DNA from: a virus
IMG/VR virus record: IMGVR_UViG_3300017751_000161
Span: 1-27,743 of that record
Length of the DNA stretch: 27,743 nucleotides
Strand: one strand, 5' to 3'
The notes below the pieces were generated by a model. It was not told the origin of the DNA and made no database searches. It saw nothing but the letters and a program-made list of their open reading frames with translations. Positions 16,415 through 24,497 of the stretch are shown here, piece by piece. The position numbers were made by a program, and so were the translations under genes. Numbering within the stretch: position 1 is the stretch's first letter; every line of letters begins with the position of its first letter.

Positions 16415-18656
16415 ATTTGCCCATCGAATAATCGCCGCCAATCTCGAAGTCACAGCCCACAGGTGCACCCGGTATAAATATACCCCTATCTTGTTGAATG
16501 TATTTTTGAAGTTGCTCACAGTAATCCTCTATCTCATCGTCTGGAACCTCTGCCAGTATACTATCGTGTACTAGAGCAAAGATTCTGCTTTTCATTTTCT
16601 TGGCTTTGATATGTTCGTTCATATCAATGCCACCCATTAAGTTAATATCAGATGCAGCAGACTGCACCAGAAAATTAAGACCAGACCTAACGCTAGAGCT
16701 CGCGATACTGTTATCTGTTGACGCGACATTTGGTAATCTCCGTTTGCGACCGAAATAACTATAAATAAACCCATTTTTCTTAATGAAGTCTTCGTTATTA
16801 TCAATCCATGCTTTTAATTGGTGAAACTCATTGAAGTAATCGCTTATAACTTCTTGGGCTTCTTGTTTACTAAAGTATTTACCCGAATCTTTGGTAACTT
16901 GTTCACTGATTTTTGCAGGCCCTGCACCGTACATGATGCCAAACGTTACTGCTTTAGCTGCCTGGCGTTTATCGCCGTATAGCTCTGATACTTCCTCTAC
17001 TGCACAAGGTAGTCTAAATACTTTGTGTGCAATGGTTGAGTGAAAGTTACCACCACTACGGAATACATCCATAAGGGCTGTATCTTTTGCTAGTACCGCT
17101 GCTACATATACCTCCGCTGTTGTTAAATCCATTGCCACTATTTGGTGGCCTGGAGCAGCTTTAATACAGCCTTTAACAGTAGGGTTGTCACGAGGTAGCT
17201 GCTGCATATTAAGTTTACCACTACTAGATAAACGACCCGATGTTGTAGTGTGTAAGTTAAATCCTGTACGTAGTCTACTATCGCGGTCAAGCTGTGGTAT
17301 GATCTTATCAAGGTATGTATTCTTGATCTTACCTTTCTGTCGAATATCAATAATAAGTGCAGGTACTTGAGACTTTTGAGACAGTTCAGTTAGTACTTCG
17401 ACATCTGTACTGTTTGCACCTGTGCCAGTCTTCTTGCCTGTAGGCTGTAGACCGATAAAATCGAATAAAAGTGCCCGTAATTGCATAGTACTGTTAGGAT
17501 TGAACTCTTTGCCCTGAATTTTCTCGAATTCTGCAATCTTAGGGTTTTTGTACAACCCCGCTACGGCTTTATCAATATCTACTTGCATAATATCCTGAGA
17601 CGCTACTAGACGCTCTTGGTCAAAAGGAACTCCATTATCTTGTACATCTGTTAAGAAGCGGCAGCCAGGAATAAGTATGTTTTCATATACAGACTTGAGT
17701 TTAGCATTGCCTAATATTTTAACAAACTTTTCATATAAAAGGAACGTACATACAGCATCTAGTGAGGCATATGTGTACATAGTATCAAACGGAATCAAAT
17801 CCCACGTAAAATCTTTCTTTAACATGCCAGTTTGCTTTCTATAGCTGTCCATCCAGTCATACATTGGCTTCTCATAGTCCCCATACTTAGTGTATTTTAG
17901 AGAAAGCTCCTTTAGGCCATGACGTGAGTTCTCATCAATGATGTAGTGTAACAGCATTGTGTCTTCAAAACGTGGGAACTTGAAATTGAAATGGTACTCA
18001 AAGAATGCAATATCGAACTTAGCATTGTGAAAGATAACTCTCTTCTTTGTGAATAGCTCCTGCAGCAACTCCTCAGATTTCTCGTCTAAGCAAGTGGTGT
18101 CTATGTATACACCTTCATCTGGTCGGTAAGACAGGGATAAGCCTAGAATATGACCGTCCCTAGGGTACAGTCCTGTGGTCTCCGAATCTAGTGCAACGTA
18201 ATCTAAGTCCCAATCTATAGCTTTCTGAAAGTAATCATTAGCTTCGTCTGTATCTTGAATACCGCGAGCTACAGTCTCATCAATTACTACTTCTTGTACT
18301 TCCCCGTTGATGTATGCAATGATACTATCTCTAGAAGAGTCCCACGTGCTGCGAGCTTCTGGTTTGAAAGCTAGCATGGCAGGATTAATTACGGGCAAGA
18401 ACTTATCCTCTATGCATTTGCCAGAGTATTCGGTAACTGAATTGATTTTGGTAAAGTACTTTAGTGCGTCAGATCCGACTAAAATGATCCAGTCATAGGC
18501 ATCGATATCAATCTCAATATCGCAGTCCTTCTTTAAGACTTTCTTTAGTGTTGGGTCTGAGCATAGCTGATACTGGTCGAATTCAAAGGCGTTATCGAAC
18601 TCTTGTTTGAAGCGTGTTCTACTTGTTTTAGTTTCTACTAATGCAACTTTAGGCAT
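16395..18656 (-). CDS. polA: Family A DNA polymerase with 3'-5' exonuclease
   Basis: A 753-residue replicative polymerase. The proofreading domain has D157-x-E159 (LDSETTG), N211...D215 (FHNAKFD) and Y296...D300 (YASLD). The polymerase domain has motif A at D510 (MDLTTAEVY), motif B R564...K568...F572...Y576-G and motif C H697-D698-S699. Relative to E. coli Pol I, F762 is retained (F572) but the neighbouring Asn is Thr, and the Glu after His-Asp in motif C is Ser. No 5' nuclease domain is present; a separate gene at 7165-8004 supplies one. The start overlaps the primase stop by 8 bp. Confidence 0.97.
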   Translation of the reverse strand: MPKVALVETKTSRTRFKQEFDNAFEFDQYQLCSDPTLKKVLKKDCDIEIDIDAYDWIILVGSDALKYFTKINSVTEYSGKCIEDKFLPVINPAMLAFKPEARSTWDSSRDSIIAYINGEVQEVVIDETVARGIQDTDEANDYFQKAIDWDLDYVALDSETTGLYPRDGHILGLSLSYRPDEGVYIDTTCLDEKSEELLQELFTKKRVIFHNAKFDIAFFEYHFNFKFPRFEDTMLLHYIIDENSRHGLKELSLKYTKYGDYEKPMYDWMDSYRKQTGMLKKDFTWDLIPFDTMYTYASLDAVCTFLLYEKFVKILGNAKLKSVYENILIPGCRFLTDVQDNGVPFDQERLVASQDIMQVDIDKAVAGLYKNPKIAEFEKIQGKEFNPNSTMQLRALLFDFIGLQPTGKKTGTGANSTDVEVLTELSQKSQVPALIIDIRQKGKIKNTYLDKIIPQLDRDSRLRTGFNLHTTTSGRLSSSGKLNMQQLPRDNPTVKGCIKAAPGHQIVAMDLTTAEVYVAAVLAKDTALMDVFRSGGNFHSTIAHKVFRLPCAVEEVSELYGDKRQAAKAVTFGIMYGAGPAKISEQVTKDSGKYFSKQEAQEVISDYFNEFHQLKAWIDNNEDFIKKNGFIYSYFGRKRRLPNVASTDNSIASSSVRSGLNFLVQSAASDINLMGGIDMNEHIKAKKMKSRIFALVHDSILAEVPDDEIEDYCEQLQKYIQQDRGIFIPGAPVGCDFEIGGDYSMGKYEKLYL

Positions 18657-19476
18657 ATAATTTTTCTCTTAGTTTACGTACTCGTTGTTCGGTTAATGCG
18701 CCAGGGTCGGTATTGTTTAAGTGGATGTTTCTACACACCAACTCTACCTGCTCACACATTTCTTTAACTTTAGATGCTGCTTGCTGTCCGGCATCGTCAC
18801 CGTCAAAGAAAATGTCTACACTGTCTATCCCTTGTATTTTTAGCATGGATAGCTTATCTGTATTTATATTCTTTGTTCCAAAACAGCAAACAGCATTATC
18901 TAAACCTTTATCGTGCAAGTTTATCATATCGTAGATACCTTCTACTAATATGATGGAACCTTGAATTGGTTTTACTACGGGAAATAATGGCATCCTTGCC
19001 CCCGCTGGAGTGATCATATATTTCGGAATTCCTTGAGCTGTATGTCTACCATTAAAGGCAACTATTCTGCCTGACATATCTCGTACAGGAAAAACGATTC
19101 GACCAATGTGATCTTTGTCTACACTGTTGAAGGCTTCGAATCGTCTGTAGGTTTCCGGTTTTATATCTCTCCAGTTTCCAATATAAGGTACCGCACTCTT
19201 GGGAAAAGACAAACCAATGCTCTCAGCGCGTTTTTCGTTTATACGCTTCTTTAAAAGTTCACGCTTTAATTGCAGTTGGTTTGCCTTTTCCCCAAAATGC
19301 GTAAACAAGTTACCTTTGTATTCGCAACTAAAACATTGGAATACTCCAGTAACTTGATCAATTCGCATACTTGGATTTCTATCATTATGCTCAGGATTGA
19401 TACAACGAACCAAAAAGTCCTGACCTTTTGGTGTGTATTGTATATCTTTTTTCTCTAGTAAGTCCTGAACATTCAT
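18649..19476 (-). CDS. DnaG-type primase with zinc-binding and TOPRIM domains
   Basis: A 275-residue primase that lays RNA primers for lagging-strand synthesis. The N-terminal zinc site is C25, H30, C48, C51 (RCINPEH...QCFSC). The TOPRIM catalytic acids are E179 (LVEGIYD) and D225-x-D227 (FFDGDDAG). It is short and has no helicase domain; the DnaB-type helicase is encoded separately just upstream in the same direction, as in T4 (gp61/gp41) rather than T7 (fused gp4). It overlaps polA by 8 bp. Confidence 0.95.
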   Translation of the reverse strand: MNVQDLLEKKDIQYTPKGQDFLVRCINPEHNDRNPSMRIDQVTGVFQCFSCEYKGNLFTHFGEKANQLQLKRELLKKRINEKRAESIGLSFPKSAVPYIGNWRDIKPETYRRFEAFNSVDKDHIGRIVFPVRDMSGRIVAFNGRHTAQGIPKYMITPAGARMPLFPVVKPIQGSIILVEGIYDMINLHDKGLDNAVCCFGTKNINTDKLSMLKIQGIDSVDIFFDGDDAGQQAASKVKEMCEQVELVCRNIHLNNTDPGALTEQRVRKLREKLYA

Positions 19477-19478
19477 AC

Positions 19479-19664
19479 TTATACGGCTACGTTTCGTTTA
19501 ACTAATTCATTGCGGATTTTTTGCTGTACTTTAGGTACGGCTCTATCTAACTCTTTTAATAACTCGGCTGTAGGAGTATTTTTCATATAGAAGTGAACTA
19601 CTTTAGTTTTCTTACTTTTACGATCAATAACTACCTTTTGTGACTCTTTGAACTTAATTGGCAT
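19479..19664 (-). CDS. Small basic conserved phage protein
   Basis: A 61-residue, lysine-rich protein: MPIKFKESQK, DRKSKKTKVVHFYMKNTP, then an amphipathic helix AELLKELDRAVPKVQQKIRNELVKR. Similar short proteins starting MPIKFK with HFYMKNTPT occur in other phages from memory. Function is unknown; location just before primase and polA and the basic charge would suit a nucleic-acid or replisome accessory, which is inference. AGGAAAG lies 4-5 nt before the ATG. Confidence 0.75.
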   Translation of the reverse strand: MPIKFKESQKVVIDRKSKKTKVVHFYMKNTPTAELLKELDRAVPKVQQKIRNELVKRNVAV

Positions 19665-19665
19665 T

Positions 19666-19947
19666 TTACTTTCCTATATGTTTTATGTTGTCTAGTGGGA
19701 TTACTTGGTATGCACCTTTATTGTAGGCAGGAGCCAAAGTATATGATTTTGATACTTGTTGTTTGTAGGTATCGTCAGCCTTACCAGCAACTCCCATCAT
19801 AGGCTGAGACGGAATATACTCTGTCTCTCTACGGTAGGGCTGTGGTTGATTTAAAGGCTTGAAAGCAGGTTGTGCTTTCTTAACTTTTCGGTGGGTCTTT
19901 CTTTTGCGACCACTGGGGCTGTAATTGATACTACCGCTGACAATCAT
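19666..19947 (-). CDS. Small basic, probably disordered hypothetical protein
   Basis: A 93-residue protein, strongly basic at the start (SGRKRKTHRKVKKAQ) and rich in Pro, Gln and Tyr in the middle; no fold or catalytic motif is seen. It is the first gene behind promoter B, with an excellent ribosome site AAGGAGAA four to five nt before the ATG, so it should be well expressed. Gap to the next gene is one base. Function unknown; the basic tail suggests nucleic-acid contact. Confidence 0.7.
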   Translation of the reverse strand: MIVSGSINYSPSGRKRKTHRKVKKAQPAFKPLNQPQPYRRETEYIPSQPMMGVAGKADDTYKQQVSKSYTLAPAYNKGAYQVIPLDNIKHIGK

Positions 19948-19973
19948 ACACTTCTCCTTAATTTTGAAAAGAT

Positions 19974-20002
19974 ATTATATCAAAATCATAAGGAAATGTC
20001 AA
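19974..20002 (-). promoter_or_regulatory. Near-perfect sigma70 promoter (B)
   Basis: TTGACA (20002-19997), 17-nt spacer, TATAAT (19979-19974) on the minus strand, exact consensus. The -35 is preceded by AAATAGTTC and the spacer has CCTTA. The short leader ATCTTTTCAAAATTAAGGA recurs behind promoter C. It lies directly after the helicase stop and drives the small-gene/primase/polA run. Confidence 0.93.
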
Positions 20003-20014
20003 GAACTATTTCTA

Positions 20015-21364
20015 TTAGATGTCGTCTATGGGTTCGTCTGAACGATTTTCAGCATCCGCTTTCTCGTTAGGCGTAAGAGTAGACTCAGGACCTATCTTCA
20101 AGGTCTCCCAGCACATTTTAGACGAAAAGGACTTCATGGATGCGGAGCGCATCTTCACACAGTTCAATGTCATACAGTTATCTTCCTGCTCCCAAGTTTC
20201 TATCGAATACGCAGCATCTGCCGCATCTAGGATGCCTTTTGCAAAACGGGCTTCGCCACTTGCATCAGTTTGGTAAGGTGAGAATACTGGTACTTCAAAT
20301 TCTTGTGCCATAGCTTTCAAGGCTTTACTAACTTCGATTTGCTCCGTCCAATCATATTGACCGCCACGTGAGGGTAGACTGGAACGCTTTACTTGGTTGA
20401 TATAATCGACAATCACCACACCTACATCTAGAGTTTTAACCTTCTTATCAAGTTCTGCTCTGATCTTAGATAGTGTTAGAGAGGGGTCATAAACTACATC
20501 CAGCTGTTGAGTCGGGAGGAGCTCACAGGTGGTAGTAAGTTCATGATGAAACCTATCAAAATCACGATTTTCTCTATACTCTTTCAAACGTTCCTGTCCT
20601 TTCTCAAAACGAGCTGCCCACCATGAAGCTACTTTCTCCCACTCAGGCATACTAAGATTCTTAGTGCGTAAGCGGGCAAAAGGTATCTCCGTAGCGATAG
20701 CGCAGCATCTTTGCAGAATAGATCTGCTATCCATCTCAATAGTGAAATAAACAGCAGTCTTTCCTGATTTGAATACGTTATTCGCGACATTAGAACAGAT
20801 AACGGACTTACCTGCCCCTCGTTTACCACCCACTAAGATTAGATCTCGTGGGGAGAATTTGATCTCATGATCGTATTCAGTATTAAGGCCGAGGGGTAGA
20901 TAATTACCAATATCTTCATCATCCTCAAACAAGGTAATACGTTGCATACTATCTTGCGGTCGTTCTAGGTCTACTTTTTCTTCGACATCTAGTACGATCT
21001 GATGGAGATGATTTACTGATTCTTCTGCATCTTCAAAAGCTACAGAATTCTCAACATAGTCCTCAAGTGAGTTCAAGATCTCTTTCTGGGCGTACTCATT
21101 CTTGAGATACTCCAAAAGCATGAAGGCATCTGCATCCACCTCAACGGCTTCAATTGCATACAACTTCTCTCGAACCCCGCTATCACGGATTTCAAACTTG
21201 AGGTCGTCAAATGTAGGCATTTTGTGATATTTTTCACAATGATGATCTATGATTCCATACAGAGAATGATACTCCGTTGGTAGATAATTCTTGCGACAGC
21301 TAGTCCAGGTCTCGAAGTCCTGTAGCTCAAGCACTTGCTTTATAAGAGCACTAGCAATATTCAA
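20015..21364 (-). CDS. Replicative DNA helicase, DnaB/T4 gp41 type
   Basis: A 449-residue hexameric-type helicase. The RecA-like core has Walker A GGKRGAGKS (K186) and Walker B VVIVDYINQ (D320), with TIEMDSRSIL after Walker A and an FSPYQTD stretch where DnaB has its Q-motif. The N-terminal ~160 residues would form the primase-interaction domain, and the C-terminus is acidic. The start is TTG at 21364: the codon before it is a TGA stop and GGGAG lies about 8 nt upstream, so no longer form is possible. It follows the terminator of the HTH-repeat gene and no clear promoter is visible in the gap. Confidence 0.93.
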   Translation of the reverse strand: MNIASALIKQVLELQDFETWTSCRKNYLPTEYHSLYGIIDHHCEKYHKMPTFDDLKFEIRDSGVREKLYAIEAVEVDADAFMLLEYLKNEYAQKEILNSLEDYVENSVAFEDAEESVNHLHQIVLDVEEKVDLERPQDSMQRITLFEDDEDIGNYLPLGLNTEYDHEIKFSPRDLILVGGKRGAGKSVICSNVANNVFKSGKTAVYFTIEMDSRSILQRCCAIATEIPFARLRTKNLSMPEWEKVASWWAARFEKGQERLKEYRENRDFDRFHHELTTTCELLPTQQLDVVYDPSLTLSKIRAELDKKVKTLDVGVVIVDYINQVKRSSLPSRGGQYDWTEQIEVSKALKAMAQEFEVPVFSPYQTDASGEARFAKGILDAADAAYSIETWEQEDNCMTLNCVKMRSASMKSFSSKMCWETLKIGPESTLTPNEKADAENRSDEPIDDI

Positions 21365-21390
21365 TCAAAATTCTCCCGATTTGACATTCT

Positions 21391-21421
21391 AAAAAAGCCC
21401 CTGGAACTGGCCCAGAGGCTT
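21391..21421 (-). terminator. Intrinsic terminator after the HTH-repeat gene
   Basis: Reading the minus strand, AAGCCTCTGG pairs with CCAGGGGCTT around GCCAGTT, followed by a T run. One G-T wobble is tolerated. It lies about 20 nt after the stop of the gene at 21441-22166 and should end the ligase C-terminal/HTH transcript, separating it from the helicase gene. Confidence 0.9.
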
Positions 21422-21440
21422 AGAGTTTAACAACTACTTA

Positions 21441-22166
21441 TTAAGCAGATGCTTTTTCTTTCTTTGAAGCACCATCGTAGTCGGCAGCAACCAAACCACG
21501 ACGAGTAAGCATAGTTTTAACACCACGAGCAGTCTTGTCGATCGCTTCTGCGATTTGCTCAACAGTCATGCCAGCAACGTCACCAAGATCAGCTAAAGGA
21601 TCAGCTTTAGCTGCGCCTTTAGTTTCTTTTTGCTTAGGAATTGCAGAAATCAACTCACCGCGTAATAAGCTAAGAGCTTTACCACGAACACTGTTTACAG
21701 ATTTGCCTAAGGCTTCTGCGATTTCTTCAACGAAAGAGCCACTATTTACTAGGTCAACAAAGATTACTTCTTCAGCTTCAGTATAAGTTTTAACACTTTC
21801 TGGCTTAGGAGCAGCTTTAACGTGAGCAGTTAATTCCATAGATAAGATTTTACCTTGGATTGATTTTGGTGAGAATGCACCATCTTCAAAGTGACCAGCG
21901 ATATCAGCATAAGTGTACTGACCGCTGTTATCAGAAACAAAAGAGGCTAAAGTAGCTTCTTGAGCGTCTGAAAACGCACGAGTGGCTGATGCAGAAGCTA
22001 GTTCTACGTCAAAGCCCATTTTGCGAAGTTTGCTAGAAACTGAACGAGTCGAAGTTTCTAAGTTGTCTGCTGCGTCTGCAACAGTTGATTGAGATACAGG
22101 AGACTCATTTCCTACGAAAGAAGTAAGTTCTGCTGTACGCTCGTCTGTCCATTTTGGTAATGCCAT
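21441..22166 (-). CDS. Four-module HTH DNA-binding protein
   Basis: A 241-residue, Ala- and Ser-rich protein built from four related helix-turn-helix-like modules. They start at WTDERTAEL, FSDAQEATL, YTEAEEVIF and MTVEQIAEA, and each ends in a recognition-helix-like stretch: TRSVSSKLRKMGF, PKSIQGKILSMEL, VNSVRGKALSLL, ARGVKTMLTRRGL. The last ~15 residues are charged. The WTDE opening and SVR-L-GV pattern recur in the gene at 25189-25629, so the two are probably paralogues or share a domain. It follows the ligase C-terminal gene by 4 nt and has its own strong terminator. No catalytic motif is visible. Likely roles are genome coating or transcription control; this is inference. Confidence 0.75.
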   Translation of the reverse strand: MALPKWTDERTAELTSFVGNESPVSQSTVADAADNLETSTRSVSSKLRKMGFDVELASASATRAFSDAQEATLASFVSDNSGQYTYADIAGHFEDGAFSPKSIQGKILSMELTAHVKAAPKPESVKTYTEAEEVIFVDLVNSGSFVEEIAEALGKSVNSVRGKALSLLRGELISAIPKQKETKGAAKADPLADLGDVAGMTVEQIAEAIDKTARGVKTMLTRRGLVAADYDGASKKEKASA

Positions 22167-22170
22167 GTGT

Positions 22171-22920
22171 TTATATCTCCAAGAATTGTTGTAGGTTAGT
22201 TATAATTTGTATGCCAGCGTCTCTGGCTTTTTGTGTTTTTGCGGACTCTATACCACTCTCATTAACTAGAATGGTAACGTCTCGTGTCAAAGAAGCCTTA
22301 ATTGCGTAACCGTTCTGTTGTAGTATCTCGGAGGCTTCAGCTTTAGTTTTATAAGATTTTAACTTGCCTGAGATACATACTACGCCTTTCTGGGCTAGTA
22401 CAACTTGTGGTTTCTCGAACTTGAAAGAGAATGGGTGATCCAATAGGTCAATGCCGTTCTCGCTCAGGTATGAAAGTAGATTATCTGTTGCCTTGGGGCC
22501 TAGACCCGCTGACGCACAGGTACCTGGATTAATATCGTGTACTGTATCGCACACAGTTGCTAATTTTTTAGCTGCTGTGTTGCCGATCAAAGGAATACTA
22601 AGTGCAGGAATAACTACATTCATAGGTACACTCTTAGATACTTGTAACTCTGCAAAAAGCTTTGCACCTATCTTCTCAGATTCTAGGAGAGACACTAAGT
22701 CATCTTTAGTTAGCAAGTACAACTCTTGTGAAGTTGTGACCCCTAATTTCTCGATAGCTTTTGGTCCAAGCCCTTTGATTTTGAGGGTCTTTGCAAAGTG
22801 TTCTAGCTTTTTGTGAATTTTTGTACCGCAAGATGTGTTTTTGCAAAACAAAAGATTATTTATGACTACGATCAGCGAGTTGCACGAAGGGCAACTTGTT
22901 GGTGGTTCAATGTATGTCAT
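22171..22920 (-). CDS. NAD-dependent DNA ligase, C-terminal part (Zn, HhH, BRCT)
   Basis: A 249-residue protein equal to the C-terminal half of LigA. It has a four-cysteine zinc finger (CPSC...CKNTSC), a helix-hairpin-helix region (IKGLGPKAIEKLG, then a second GLGPKATD) and a BRCT domain from about residue 180 (VVCISGKLKSYKTKAEASEILQQ...IIT). It has no adenylation residues, which lie in the separate gene at 23509-24435. The halves would need to associate to form a working enzyme. It has its own promoter (C) and is followed closely by the HTH-repeat gene. Phage T5 also has its NAD ligase in two genes, from memory. Confidence 0.92.
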   Translation of the reverse strand: MTYIEPPTSCPSCNSLIVVINNLLFCKNTSCGTKIHKKLEHFAKTLKIKGLGPKAIEKLGVTTSQELYLLTKDDLVSLLESEKIGAKLFAELQVSKSVPMNVVIPALSIPLIGNTAAKKLATVCDTVHDINPGTCASAGLGPKATDNLLSYLSENGIDLLDHPFSFKFEKPQVVLAQKGVVCISGKLKSYKTKAEASEILQQNGYAIKASLTRDVTILVNESGIESAKTQKARDAGIQIITNLQQFLEI

Positions 22921-22946
22921 ATATGATTCCTTAATTTTGAAAAGAT

Positions 22947-22975
22947 ATTATAAGTTGTTTTAAGGTAAAAGTCAA
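22947..22975 (-). promoter_or_regulatory. Near-consensus sigma70 promoter (C)
   Basis: TTGACT (22975-22970), 17-nt spacer, TATAAT (22952-22947) on the minus strand, one mismatch from consensus. The spacer has ACCTTA and the leader begins ATCTTTTCAAAATTAAGGA, the same as behind promoter B. It drives the ligase C-terminal gene and the HTH-repeat gene up to the terminator at 21391-21421. Confidence 0.92.
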
Positions 22976-22993
22976 GAGTTATTTTTTCTTTGT

Positions 22994-23512
22994 TTACCAT
23001 AAGTTGACTTGCAGCCCACATCTAGTACCAGAAAAAATCTTAGATACTCTATGGAATTTTATAGGGTTAAACACTACCAATCTATTCTCTTTGGGCTGTA
23101 TACGCTCGTAGCTACCTGCGAAGTCGTTGTGATCTATCTCTAAATAACCTCCGACCAAATCTACAACTTTCCCGTACCATATAATACCTAGCAGGGGGTG
23201 TACTGTTTCTCCTACACTCTCTAGTAGTACTTCGTCTTTGTCTTGATGCCAGTCTAGTGGTTTAGATTTTGATAAATGATTTGCCCAATACTCTATTTTG
23301 GAGTAGTTGTAACTAGATAAGTTTAAGTACGTGTCACGAGTTAGGTATTGTATAAGCTCTTCAAAAATACTTTCTACAGAATTATCATTGTAAAACAATG
23401 TTTCTTTGTCATAGTTAAGATTGTTTTGCTTATCGTATGTATGCCATGAATCTTCGCACTCAAACTTACTTAACAAGTCTAAGTCTTTCAAATAATTATC
23501 AATGACAATCAT
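22994..23512 (-). CDS. 2-oxoglutarate/Fe(II)-dependent oxygenase (prolyl-hydroxylase-like)
   Basis: A 172-residue protein with the Fe(II) facial triad in order: H89-x-D91 (LDWHQDKDE) and H154 (IKFHRV), plus R164 for the 2OG carboxylate (SGTRCGLQVNLW) and the GGYLEI strand between. Small oxygenases of this kind occur in cyanophages and other marine phages; targets are mostly unknown (proteins, small molecules or nucleic acid). Its ATG overlaps the stop of the ligase N-terminal gene (ATGA), so it is translated with that gene. Whether this links it to DNA joining or only to a shared transcript is unknown. Confidence 0.85.
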   Translation of the reverse strand: MIVIDNYLKDLDLLSKFECEDSWHTYDKQNNLNYDKETLFYNDNSVESIFEELIQYLTRDTYLNLSSYNYSKIEYWANHLSKSKPLDWHQDKDEVLLESVGETVHPLLGIIWYGKVVDLVGGYLEIDHNDFAGSYERIQPKENRLVVFNPIKFHRVSKIFSGTRCGLQVNLW

Positions 23513-24435
23513 ACTCTTCTAACTACCCTAGGTATAATCTCTCCTGAGCGAATAATTTCTACGTCACATCCAATCTCTAGGTCCAGCTCTCTGATGTAAT
23601 CTATATTGTGTAGGGTAGCTCTAGATACAGTGGCATCTCCTACCAATACTGGCTCTAGTATTGCAACTGGACTGATAACTCCAGACTTACCTACTTGCCA
23701 GACAACATCTAATAGTTTTGTAACTACGCCTACCTGCTCTTCCTTGAGAGCAAACGCCCCACGAGGATGTTTAGCAGTATAGCCCATAGCATTAAAGTCA
23801 TAGTTATCATTGATACGGTAGACAATACCATCTTGCGGAAAGCCTGCCGTCATATGAGTATGTACAGTGTTGAAGCCTTGAAGAGCTAACCGTTGCATAT
23901 CTTCTGTCCAACTTTCTAAAATGTTATCGCACTGCACTCCATAAGCGTAAAATAAAGTAATTCTACTATCAAACTCTTTGATACATTTGAGGTTTAGTGA
24001 CCCCGCAGCGTAGTTACGAGAGTTTTCAATATTGTCAGGAGCTACTAGCTCACCAGTGATTTGTACTATGCCACTTTCTAATATCTCTGCAGGTACTCTT
24101 AGTGCCATCTTATCTGTGACATCTCTACCAAAGATACCGTCACCACGAGTAAGAGCTTGAGTAAACTTTCCTTTGACATAAACTAGAGATACGGCAGCAC
24201 CGTCAAGCTTAGGGGAGGACACAACGTCTTTACCTAATACGTGAAAAGGAGGCTTCAATATATCGAAACATTTTTGCAAAGAATACATCTGGAATATATG
24301 GCGAACGCCATCTGTAGGAGTATACCCAACATCATCATAATTAAAAACACGAGACAAGAAGTCCCACTCACCGTCACTGATGATAGGGTTGCCTTCGAAA
24401 TAAGCGTGTGCAGCTTTGTCTAAGAACTTCTTCAT
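23509..24435 (-). CDS. NAD-dependent DNA ligase, N-terminal part (Ia, adenylation, OB)
   Basis: A 308-residue protein covering the N-terminal half of LigA. The NAD-binding Ia region is reduced to AHAYFEGNPIISDGEWD (H10, Y12, D21, W24, D25). The adenylation domain has the nucleotidyl lysine K76 in KLDG and the GDGIFGRDVT motif, plus TGELV and DGIVYR (normally DGVVxK); the OB fold follows (GVISPVAILEPV...HNIDYI). It seals nicks using NAD+ only if joined by the zinc/HhH/BRCT half encoded at 22171-22920. It is preceded by promoter D, and AGAGG lies about 7 nt before the ATG. It is coupled to the oxygenase gene by a 4-bp overlap. Confidence 0.93.
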   Translation of the reverse strand: MKKFLDKAAHAYFEGNPIISDGEWDFLSRVFNYDDVGYTPTDGVRHIFQMYSLQKCFDILKPPFHVLGKDVVSSPKLDGAAVSLVYVKGKFTQALTRGDGIFGRDVTDKMALRVPAEILESGIVQITGELVAPDNIENSRNYAAGSLNLKCIKEFDSRITLFYAYGVQCDNILESWTEDMQRLALQGFNTVHTHMTAGFPQDGIVYRINDNYDFNAMGYTAKHPRGAFALKEEQVGVVTKLLDVVWQVGKSGVISPVAILEPVLVGDATVSRATLHNIDYIRELDLEIGCDVEIIRSGEIIPRVVRRV

Positions 24436-24465
24436 TACTTGCCTCTTTCATTGATTTAGATAAGT

Positions 24466-24494
24466 ATTATACTTAAAAAATAAGGAAAAGTCAA
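24466..24494 (-). promoter_or_regulatory. Near-consensus sigma70 promoter (D)
   Basis: TTGACT (24494-24489), 17-nt spacer with CCTTA, TATAAT (24471-24466) on the minus strand. The AAATAGTTC flank supplies the TAG stop of the preceding PC4-like gene, so promoter and coding sequence overlap by a codon. It drives the ligase N-terminal gene and the oxygenase. Confidence 0.92.
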
Positions 24495-24497
24495 GAA

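Noticed and set aside
21381-21386. TTGACA on the + strand between the helicase gene and the terminator
   Set aside because: No -10 box 16-18 nt downstream and no + strand gene follows.
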